From Alphaproteobacteria bacterium UBA6189 (lineage in GTDB: Bacteria; Pseudomonadota; Alphaproteobacteria; Rickettsiales; UBA3002): DNA of 7,756 bases. The notes under the pieces were generated by a model, which saw nothing but the letters and a program-made list of their open reading frames with translations, was not told the origin of the DNA and searched no databases. The number at the start of each line of letters is the position of its first letter. Positions within the stretch are counted from its first letter, which is position 1. This document shows, one piece after another, positions 1-5,821 of this stretch. The position numbers and the translations under genes were made by a program. The stretch lies in NCBI GenBank assembly GCA_002422745.1, contig DITH01000164.1:997-8752 (forward strand), read 5' to 3'.

Positions 1-491
1 GCGAGATGCGCGACCTTGAAACCATTCAGCTTGCCATGACGGCGGCAGAAACCGGCCACCTGGTCATGGGCACGCTGCATACCAGTTCCGCAGCAAAAAC
101 GATCGACCGGATTATCGATGTGTTCCCGGCGGACGATAAAGAGATGGTGCGCGCTATGCTTTCCGTTTCACTGGAAGCGGTGATTGCCCAGACGCTGCTG
201 AAGAAGGCCGACGGTTCGGGCCGCGTCGCCGCGCATGAAATCATGTTGGGGACATCTGCTATTCGTAACCTGATTCGCGAGGCGAAGGTACCGCAGATCA
301 CTTCGATGATCCAGATGGGCACAAAAATAGGCATGGCCACCATGCGCGATTCCCTCAACCGCCTGTACCAGAGCGGGGTGATTTCTTCCGACACGTTGCG
401 CGAAAGCCTTTCTACCGGCACCTCGGAAGATGAAACTTCCAGCCATGCGCCCACACCGCAACGCCGCGCCGCCGGCCAGGATGCCTTCTAA
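1..491 (+). CDS. pilT: Type IV pilus retraction ATPase PilT (C-terminal part, 5' end outside window)
   Basis: This is the C-terminal part of the hexameric cytoplasmic ATPase that depolymerises type IV pili and powers retraction and twitching. The reading frame is open from the left edge, and the first full codon is the Walker B glutamate of a GEMRD-type motif. Walker A and the Asp box therefore lie upstream of the window. The His box follows (AAETGHLVMGTLHTSSAAKT, about bases 48-107). The sequence AIRNLIRE at about bases 258-281 matches the conserved PilT C-terminal motif known to be needed for retraction, and it separates PilT from PilB, GspE and PilU. After the conserved domain there is a tail of about 25 residues rich in Ser, Thr, Glu and Ala, probably disordered. 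The stop TAA (489-491) overlaps the ATG of pilU by one base, so the two are probably translated together. The internal ATG at base 6 is not a real start, because it falls inside the catalytic motif. Confidence 0.95.
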   Translation, partial: EMRDLETIQLAMTAAETGHLVMGTLHTSSAAKTIDRIIDVFPADDKEMVRAMLSVSLEAVIAQTLLKKADGSGRVAAHEIMLGTSAIRNLIREAKVPQITSMIQMGTKIGMATMRDSLNRLYQSGVISSDTLRESLSTGTSEDETSSHAPTPQRRAAGQDAF

Positions 492-1642
492 TGAGCACCG
501 ATGCGCATATCGATACGCTGCTGCAGGCAATGGTGTCGCACAAGGCGTCGGATCTCTACCTGACCCATTTGGCCAGCCCTTCGTTACGGGTGGGCGACGG
601 CATTTTACCGATAGGCGATGCACCGCTCGACGACGTCACCCTTGAGCGCTATTTTGAGCAGCTCACCAGCGACCAGCAACGCGATGAATTCTACAGTACG
701 CTGGAATTGAATACGGCGATCAACTGGAAAGGTGTTGCCCGTTTCCGCGTGAATGTGCTGCGCCAGCAAGGCCATATCGCCGTGGTCATCCGCCGCATCC
801 AGATGGAAATTCCTTCACTCGAGGAGTTGACCCTGCCGGCGCTCTATGGCGATCTGGTGATGCTCAAGCGCGGACTCGTATTGATTGTGGGGCCGACTGG
901 GTCGGGCAAAACCACTTCGCTTGCAGCCATGGTCGGACATCGTAACCGCAATGGCCAGGGCCATGTGATTACGGTAGAAGACCCGATCGAATTTCTCCAT
1001 AAGCATGAGCAATGCATTGTCACCCAGCGCGATGTCGGGCTCGATACCTATTCCTACGCCATTGCGTTGAAAAATGCGCTGCGCCAACGCCCCGACGTGG
1101 TGGTGATCGGCGAGGTGCGCGACCGCGAAGTGATGGAGCAGGCGATTCATTTTGCCGAGACAGGCCATTTATGCATCGCCACCCTGCACGCCAATAACTC
1201 CAGCCAGGCCATTGAGCGGGTGCTGAATTTCTTCCCCGAGGAACGGCACCAGCAGATTCTGGTGAACCTGGCGCTGAACCTGCGCGGAATCATGTCGCAA
1301 CGGCTGGTGAAGAATATGCAGGGCGGGCGCACGCTGGCGCTCGAGATTATGCTAAATACCGGCCTGATTCGTCAATTGATTGAAGAAGGCAAAATCCGCC
1401 AGGTACGCGAAATGATCGAAAAAGGTGGGATCGAAGGGATGCAGACCTTCGACCAGCATTTATATGCCTTGCTCAAGCAAGGGCTGATCAGCGAAGAAGC
1501 CGCGCTTAACGAGGCCGACAATCCCTCGAACCTGCGGCTGCGCCTAACGAACGACCGCGGGGCGACGCGCCTGTCGCATGAATTGCTGGTAAAAAAATCG
1601 AATGAAGAAGCCGCGAAGTTTAAAGAAAAAACCGGGTTCTAA
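491..1642 (+). CDS. pilU: Type IV pilus retraction ATPase PilU
   Basis: This is a complete 383-residue PilT-family ATPase, close to the usual PilU length. PilU is an accessory retraction motor known in other bacteria to work with PilT. Visible in order are an N-terminal PAS-like region with the family signature KASDLYLT (residues 18-25), Walker A GPTGSGKTT (134-142), the Asp box VITVEDPIEF (159-168), Walker B VVVIGEVRD (203-211, catalytic Glu208) and the His box (220-236, His226). All catalytic motifs look intact. Two points favour PilU over a second PilT. The AIRNLIRE position reads GLIRQLIEE (291-299), and the C-terminus has MQTFDQHLYALLKQG followed by EADNPSNLRLRL, a PilU-type ending. A charged tail of about 30 residues closes the protein. 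The ATG at 491 is used because it lies in a TAATG overlap with pilT and has AGGA at 478-481, 9 bases upstream. The gene converges on the ABC ATPase gene, and the two stop codons overlap. Confidence 0.93.
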   Translation: MSTDAHIDTLLQAMVSHKASDLYLTHLASPSLRVGDGILPIGDAPLDDVTLERYFEQLTSDQQRDEFYSTLELNTAINWKGVARFRVNVLRQQGHIAVVIRRIQMEIPSLEELTLPALYGDLVMLKRGLVLIVGPTGSGKTTSLAAMVGHRNRNGQGHVITVEDPIEFLHKHEQCIVTQRDVGLDTYSYAIALKNALRQRPDVVVIGEVRDREVMEQAIHFAETGHLCIATLHANNSSQAIERVLNFFPEERHQQILVNLALNLRGIMSQRLVKNMQGGRTLALEIMLNTGLIRQLIEEGKIRQVREMIEKGGIEGMQTFDQHLYALLKQGLISEEAALNEADNPSNLRLRLTNDRGATRLSHELLVKKSNEEAAKFKEKTGF

Positions 1643-1657
1643 GCGACTTCGCGCGGT
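1612..1657. terminator. Inverted repeat over the convergent stop codons; possible weak terminator
   Basis: The arms CGCGAAGT (1612-1619) and ACTTCGCG (1646-1653) are perfect 8-base complements. They flank a 26-base loop that contains both stop codons (pilU TAA at 1640-1642; ABC gene TAG read from 1641-1639). For minus-strand transcription an alternative fold pairs ACCG (1657-1654) with CGGT (1634-1631), immediately followed by six Us (1631-1626), which resembles a weak intrinsic terminator. There is no T-run on the plus side. With a loop this long, an 8-base repeat could occur by chance. The placement is what makes it worth noting. Confidence 0.25.
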
Positions 1658-2397
1658 GCCAGGCGTGATGCATCCTCACCGATGGCTTTCAGGAAGGCCC
1701 GCTCCAGCGAGCTTTCGCTAAAGGTTGGTTTGAACTCTTTTGCGGTGCCGAGATAGACCAGCTTCGAATCATGAATAATGCCGATGCGGTCGCAGATTTC
1801 GTCGATATCAGAGAGGATGTGTGAGCTGAAAAACAGCGTTTTTCCCTGCGAACGCGCCCGCAGCATCACTTCCTTCAACGCAATCCGCGCACGCGGATCG
1901 AGCCCGCTCATCGGTTCGTCGAGAATCATAAAAGGCTGGTCGACCAGAAAGGCGCCGATCAGGCCGAGCTTCTGCCCCATGCCTTTCGAATAGCCGCCAA
2001 CCTTGCGCGTCAGCACATCGGGATTGAGATCGAGGTCGCGGGCCAAATCGCGGGCAGCTTCCTTATCGAATTTCTTGCCGTAATAGGACAAGGCCAGCGA
2101 GAGGTATTCATTGCCCTTGAGGTACCGCGAAGGCGAGAATTTTTCCGGCAGGTAGGAAATCCGTTCGCGTGCCTTGACCGTATTGCAGGGCTCACCGAAG
2201 ATATGGGCGCGACCAGATTTGGCCTCGGCAAGATCGAGCAGGATTTTAATCAACGTGGTTTTGCCCGCACCGTTAAGCCCGATCAGCCCGAAGATTTCAC
2301 CGGGCTTGAGGGAGAAGGAAATATCCTTAAGCACTTGTTGGCTGCCGTAGGATTTGCTGATTTGCTCGACGCTTAAAGGAGTGGTCATATCGGTCAT
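1639..2397 (-). CDS. ABC-2 type transporter ATP-binding protein at the end of the pilus operon
   Basis: This is a 252-residue cytoplasmic ABC ATPase of the drug/exopolysaccharide/gliding (ABC-2) type. Visible motifs are Walker A GLNGAGKTT (40-48), YLPE at the Q-loop (82-85) with Glu85 where most ABC proteins have Gln, a non-canonical signature YSKGMGQ (136-142) instead of LSGGQ, Walker B FMILDEP (156-162, catalytic Glu161), the D-loop SGLD (164-167) and the H-loop His193. YLPE and YSKGM are typical of the ABC-2 subfamily, so the protein is probably active. The first ATG (2397) is chosen over the one three codons later because AAAGG lies 6 bases upstream (2408-2404) and overlaps the stop of the preceding gene, leaving a 9-base gap. 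No permease gene follows, since the next gene is convergent pilU. Its substrate is unknown. The location suggests a role in pilus biogenesis comparable to Myxococcus PilH, but this is inference, and a partner permease could be encoded elsewhere. Confidence 0.92.
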   Translation of the reverse strand: MTDMTTPLSVEQISKSYGSQQVLKDISFSLKPGEIFGLIGLNGAGKTTLIKILLDLAEAKSGRAHIFGEPCNTVKARERISYLPEKFSPSRYLKGNEYLSLALSYYGKKFDKEAARDLARDLDLNPDVLTRKVGGYSKGMGQKLGLIGAFLVDQPFMILDEPMSGLDPRARIALKEVMLRARSQGKTLFFSSHILSDIDEICDRIGIIHDSKLVYLGTAKEFKPTFSESSLERAFLKAIGEDASRLAPREVA

Positions 2398-2406
2398 ACG
2401 CGGCCT

Positions 2407-3411
2407 TTACGGTTGCGGCGGTGTGTTTAACTGCTTGCGAGGAATAATGCGATTCTGCGAACGAATCAATTCTTCCATCGTCGCACGTTCCTTTGCCTGT
2501 GGATTAGGCATCGGGGTTTCCGGTTCGAGCAGTTGGTTAATGGTTTCGGCCATCTCGGGGGTCATAGTGCCGGGCTCAAGCGTTACCGGGTCTTTCATCA
2601 CAGGCGGGCTCACCTTGCCCTCGAATATGGCGAAATGCCCCGCCGAGAAACTTTGATTCGGGCGCAGTGAGAATCCAATGCTGGCCGTTTGCGGATCGAT
2701 ATGGGCTTCGCTGCCTTTCACCAGACGGTGGCTCATACTATCCGTTTCGGCCAATTGTTTATTCTTCTGGCGTTGGGCGATGGCGGGCAGATAATTCGGC
2801 GACCAGCTGAACCAAACACGCTCTGGCGTGACGCGTACCACCTTGACCTCGCCGTCATTGCTGCGCGGGGTGATACGGCTACCATTGATCCAGACGCCCC
2901 AGTCGTTCGCGGCGCGATAAACAATACTGGAAAGCTGATAGACCGGATAGGTAGCTGGCTCCTGGATTTTCGGTGCCTCTTCGATCGGCAATGCTTCGGT
3001 CACGATCAATTCGCCGGTTTCGTCACCGGGCCGGAAGCTCTCGAACGTGCGTAATGCCTGTTTCATGGCATTCACCTGGTTCGGTGTAAACATCAGGCTG
3101 TAGGGCGCGTCGCCATAGGAGAATTGCTCGGTCGGCACCACGGTGCTGACGTCGGGCAGCGAGGCTTGCTGATCGCCCTCGGGATCAATCGGCAAGGCCG
3201 GCGCTGCGCCTGCACCCGCCACTGGCGGCGGATAGGGCGGCTCAAAATCCTGTACGGGTGGCGCTGGCGGAACAGGTGGTTCCGCGACCGAGGGTACGGG
3301 CGCCGTTGCCGAAGCTGGGGGTAGCACGGGTAAACTCTGCGCCAGCGCGACGGAATGCGCCGCGAGCGTAACCGTACATACTATAAAAGTGGCGGAACGG
3401 CGTAGCATCAT
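2407..3411 (-). CDS. Secreted proline-rich protein with probable PilP/GspC (HR-type) domain
   Basis: This is a 334-residue exported protein whose position directly after a PilO-like gene is where pilP (or mshK) is normally found. The N-terminus is a Sec signal peptide: Arg4-Arg5, a hydrophobic core of about residues 6-20, and a likely cut after VALA at residue 24. There is no lipobox, unlike classical PilP lipoproteins. Residues 28-75 are a Pro/Ala linker, and about 76-155 is a region I do not recognise. Residues 158-204 have the strand pattern of a PilP/GspC HR domain: YQLSSIVY, then WGVWINGSRITP, then VKVVRVTPERVWFSW. Such domains bridge the inner-membrane complex to the secretin. The C-terminal part (205-334) includes GFSLRPNQSF (246-255) and a Pro/Glu-rich tail that I cannot assign. 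The start overlaps the upstream stop as ATGA, with GGAGGT 6 bases before it. ATG codons sit at 3411 and 3408, and the ribosome-binding site favours the first. The assignment rests on pattern and context, not on close identity. Confidence 0.7.
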   Translation of the reverse strand: MMLRRSATFIVCTVTLAAHSVALAQSLPVLPPASATAPVPSVAEPPVPPAPPVQDFEPPYPPPVAGAGAAPALPIDPEGDQQASLPDVSTVVPTEQFSYGDAPYSLMFTPNQVNAMKQALRTFESFRPGDETGELIVTEALPIEEAPKIQEPATYPVYQLSSIVYRAANDWGVWINGSRITPRSNDGEVKVVRVTPERVWFSWSPNYLPAIAQRQKNKQLAETDSMSHRLVKGSEAHIDPQTASIGFSLRPNQSFSAGHFAIFEGKVSPPVMKDPVTLEPGTMTPEMAETINQLLEPETPMPNPQAKERATMEELIRSQNRIIPRKQLNTPPQP

Positions 3412-3427
3412 GGGGCGACCTCCCCAT
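3408..3427 (-). promoter_or_regulatory. Hairpin enclosing the ribosome-binding site and start of the PilP-like gene
   Basis: In the mRNA, ATGGGG (3427-3422) and CCCCAT (3415-3410) form a perfect 6-base stem around the loop AGGTCG (3421-3416). The Shine-Dalgarno GGAGGT (3423-3418) is half in the stem and half in the loop. The AU of the first start codon (3411-3410) is paired. The stop codon of the PilO-like gene (3410-3408) is in the same spot. A ribosome finishing the upstream gene would open the stem, so this looks like a translational-coupling device. The repeat is seen directly; the function is inferred. Confidence 0.5.
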
Positions 3428-4082
3428 CAGCGGGCGCACCATCGGCGGGTTTCGCTTTGGGGTTTATGCCCACCCACTCGAACTGAATTTTCGCGGTTAC
3501 CAGATAGGGCGCCACTCCGCCCAGCATCTGTGCGATAACTTGCGGCTGCATGTCGCCACGGCGCTCGATATCCACCTGGGTAATGCGGACAAAACCCGGG
3601 GGGCCGCCGCGCAGAGCCCGCATGAAAGAAAAAACATGCAGGTCGGATATGGCTTCCAGCTCGATGGTAACATCGTTACGCACGGTAATGTTATAATCCA
3701 TTCCGCTCAGCTCACTTTTATCGGATGGGACTTCCGGCGGCAGGTTGAGCTTGAAGTTATTGGCAAAGCGATACCGGTTTTTGGCCTCGCGCATCCATTC
3801 CTTCAATGCATCCACGTTGTTGGTGAAATCGCTGTTGGTGCGGGCCAGCTGGATATCGACAAAACGTTTTTCTGCTTCACCGGAGCGCTCCAACTGCGAA
3901 CGAATGGAATTAAGCTGCGCCGTATCCTGCGATAAGCCGGCCTCGGCCTGCGCTTTCTTCTCGGCCGCGCTTTGGGCCATGCCGCCGGTCAGGCTCATAA
4001 TGCCGCCAACGATTGCCAGCGCCACCAGCACGATGGCGGCCTCGATACCCAGACGTTTTTGTAAGGCTTTCAGCTTATTCAT
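3408..4082 (-). CDS. PilO/GspM-like inner-membrane alignment protein
   Basis: This is a 224-residue bitopic membrane protein with PilO/GspM architecture. It has a short basic cytoplasmic start (MNKLKALQKR), one membrane helix at about residues 13-33, and a periplasmic coiled-coil-like stretch rich in Ala, Glu, Lys and Gln at about 38-75. A C-terminal alpha/beta domain follows, with strands near 136-143 (NDVTIELE), a helix (LHVFSFMRALR, 148-158), a strand (VRITQVDIERR, 165-175) and a final strand (LVTAKIQFEW, 194-203). This matches the ferredoxin-like fold of PilO and GspM. The last 18 residues are a Pro/Ala/Gly tail. In known systems PilO dimerises with PilN and binds PilP, which matches its flanking genes here. 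Its ATG overlaps the TGA of the PilM-N fusion (ATGA, 4079-4082), and the strong GGGAGGT 5 bases upstream fixes the start. Primary sequence alone cannot separate PilO, GspM and MshJ. Confidence 0.8.
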   Translation of the reverse strand: MNKLKALQKRLGIEAAIVLVALAIVGGIMSLTGGMAQSAAEKKAQAEAGLSQDTAQLNSIRSQLERSGEAEKRFVDIQLARTNSDFTNNVDALKEWMREAKNRYRFANNFKLNLPPEVPSDKSELSGMDYNITVRNDVTIELEAISDLHVFSFMRALRGGPPGFVRITQVDIERRGDMQPQVIAQMLGGVAPYLVTAKIQFEWVGINPKAKPADGAPADGEVAP

Positions 4083-5809
4083 GGCTGACCTCCCGGCGCT
4101 GGAGCGCTCGGCGGGGTTGCCGCCGGATCGGGGCCACGGAAGATGAGGGTGATTTTATTATCGCCTTCACGAATCTCGGGCTGCTGCTGTGCCTGTTGGT
4201 CGAAGGAGATTTCGAGATTAGTATTCTCGCGGCTTTCCCATGGGTAGGGTTGGTTGATTACCTCATAGGCAGGCATTGCTTCGCGGATTTGTTTCACGTT
4301 TTGCTGCACGACAAACGCCAGCGCTTCCGTATCGGGATACTGGCCGACAAACTCTAAATCCACCTGCATTTCATGGGGCAGGTTCGGTCTCGTGGACGCT
4401 GGAATCTGTAACCCTTGGACGGCTTGTTGGCTAACGACGCCCGGCGGCCCCCACAGCATACTCCGCACGCGCACGTCCGGCCCAAGTAACGGCGCCAGCG
4501 TATCGATAAACTCTTTCGGTGGATGAATGTTGCTCATATAGGCATCGTGCGTCAGCATAATCGCCGATTTGAATGCGACATCCTTATTGAGCCCTTCCAC
4601 CGCCTGGCGGACATTGGCCAGTTGCTGCTGTACCGGGCGGCGTTGCGCCTCCGTTTGTTCGACAGCGCTTCCGCTTTGGCTTACTTGCAGCAGATTCATC
4701 ACACTCATGCCCAGCAGGGCAAGAACCGCCAACGCCCCGAGCGCCTTGATCCCGCGCCGGGCATTGTAAAGCTGGCCGAGTTTCTGACCGTACGCCGTCA
4801 TCAGCTTTAATTGCGGCTTACTGCGCGCGAAGGCGGCCGCCATGACAACATCGCCAAAGCGGTCGGCCGACAGGGCGGCTTGCTCGAACTTCAATGCTTC
4901 CGCGACTTCCAGCGGCGTCAGTACGATGCTTTGCCCGGCAGCGAACCGCTTCAAGTCGAGCGCCTCCTGCACTTCCTGCGCCACGACGGCAATCAGCTCA
5001 AGCGTGTGGTTTTCGGCCAGCCCCAGGCGCTTGAGATATTCCAGCGTATTGATGATTTCCTGTTCGATATTGCCGGCGATTACTGCGGCGACATCGTCGT
5101 CAATCGCCTGGGTAACGCGGGTGAATGCCAGCTTACCGTCGCGCAGAACAATCTGGCGGAAACCGCTGACTTTGTGGTGCGAAACCAGCAATTGCCAGCT
5201 CAGCGGCTTTTCATTGCTAAAGGTTTTGTGGAGCAGCTTGATATAATTTTGTCCCTCAACAGGCGTTAAGAAGACGCCTTTGAATTCGTTGGGCTGCTCG
5301 ACAAGTAAATCAAGCCATTGCTGGATCAGCGGTGTATTGGCGAGGGCAATCAGTAGATACTGCCACTCTTTGCGACCGGCTTTTTCACGGCCCAACTGAA
5401 TTGAGCCGGTGAGGTCTTCGTCCTGGAAATCGCGGCTCAATCGACGTTTGACCAAATTGCTTACACTCAGCGAGCTGACGGGCGGAAACAGATGACGGAC
5501 ATATTGCTGGTCCAGCACGTCGACTAGCAGGTAAAATGGCACCGTCGGATTATTCTGCAGCAGGTCGAGCACCGCTTCGGTATGATCGGGCTGAGGGGAT
5601 GCGGCAAACAAGCGGCGCAGCACCGTATTTCCCTGCATAAATACCAGGATCGCGCCCTCATCGCCGAGGATAAGGATGAATTTCTTCCTACCGCGCGCCT
5701 TGCCGGAACTGGCTCTTCCCTCTGCCGGGTTTTTTCGTGCACGGCGCGCAGGTTTGGGGGCTTTATCCGCCTTCTGCTTCGCCGCTGATGTGTTACGCCC
5801 GAGTTTCAT
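4079..5809 (-). CDS. PilM-PilN fusion (GspL/MshI-like) alignment-complex protein
   Basis: This 576-residue protein joins a cytoplasmic actin-like (PilM-type) half to a membrane-anchored periplasmic (PilN-type) half, the architecture of GspL. Residues 1-43 are a Lys/Arg/Ala-rich, probably disordered leader. Residues 43-330 look like a degenerate ASKHA fold, with strands FILILGDEGAILVF (44-57) and YLLVDVLD (93-100), the KRRL helix, and the hairpin GFRQIVLRDGKLAFTR (216-231). One membrane helix spans about 355-375 (GALAVLALLGMSVMNLLQV). A Gln/Glu-rich coiled-coil-like stretch (about 380-410) follows, then an alpha/beta domain (about 430-537), and finally a Pro/Ala/Gly tail. The canonical PilM glycine-rich phosphate motifs are not visible, so ATP binding is doubtful. 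In known systems this protein links the assembly ATPase and platform to PilO and PilP. The ATG at 5809 lies 12 bases after the PilC-like stop; its Shine-Dalgarno (AAGG, 10 bases upstream) is weak. Fold assignment is from pattern and gene order. Confidence 0.78.
   Translation of the reverse strand: MKLGRNTSAAKQKADKAPKPARRARKNPAEGRASSGKARGRKKFILILGDEGAILVFMQGNTVLRRLFAASPQPDHTEAVLDLLQNNPTVPFYLLVDVLDQQYVRHLFPPVSSLSVSNLVKRRLSRDFQDEDLTGSIQLGREKAGRKEWQYLLIALANTPLIQQWLDLLVEQPNEFKGVFLTPVEGQNYIKLLHKTFSNEKPLSWQLLVSHHKVSGFRQIVLRDGKLAFTRVTQAIDDDVAAVIAGNIEQEIINTLEYLKRLGLAENHTLELIAVVAQEVQEALDLKRFAAGQSIVLTPLEVAEALKFEQAALSADRFGDVVMAAAFARSKPQLKLMTAYGQKLGQLYNARRGIKALGALAVLALLGMSVMNLLQVSQSGSAVEQTEAQRRPVQQQLANVRQAVEGLNKDVAFKSAIMLTHDAYMSNIHPPKEFIDTLAPLLGPDVRVRSMLWGPPGVVSQQAVQGLQIPASTRPNLPHEMQVDLEFVGQYPDTEALAFVVQQNVKQIREAMPAYEVINQPYPWESRENTNLEISFDQQAQQQPEIREGDNKITLIFRGPDPAATPPSAPAPGGQP
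4088..4094 (-). promoter_or_regulatory. Strong ribosome-binding site for the PilO-like gene
   Basis: GGGAGGT (4094-4088) lies 5 bases before the ATG at 4082, inside the last codons of the PilM-N fusion gene. Its strength and spacing decide the start and support coupled translation through the ATGA overlap. The next junction downstream (3408-3425) uses nearly the same layout, GGGAGGTC followed by CC and ATGA. Confidence 0.7.
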
Positions 5810-5821
5810 GCAATGTTTGCC

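Noticed and set aside
6..491. Treating the ATG at base 6 as the start of the first gene
   Set aside because: It lies inside the Walker B motif of PilT, and the frame continues upstream to the window edge.
2010..2231. Alternative minus-strand frame within the ABC ATPase gene
   Set aside because: Out-of-frame shadow of a gene with intact Walker A, signature and Walker B motifs.
4811..5269. Plus-strand open frame of 152 codons opposite the PilM-N fusion
   Set aside because: Antisense shadow. The minus-strand frame is far longer, has a coherent domain layout and overlaps its neighbours as an operon gene should.
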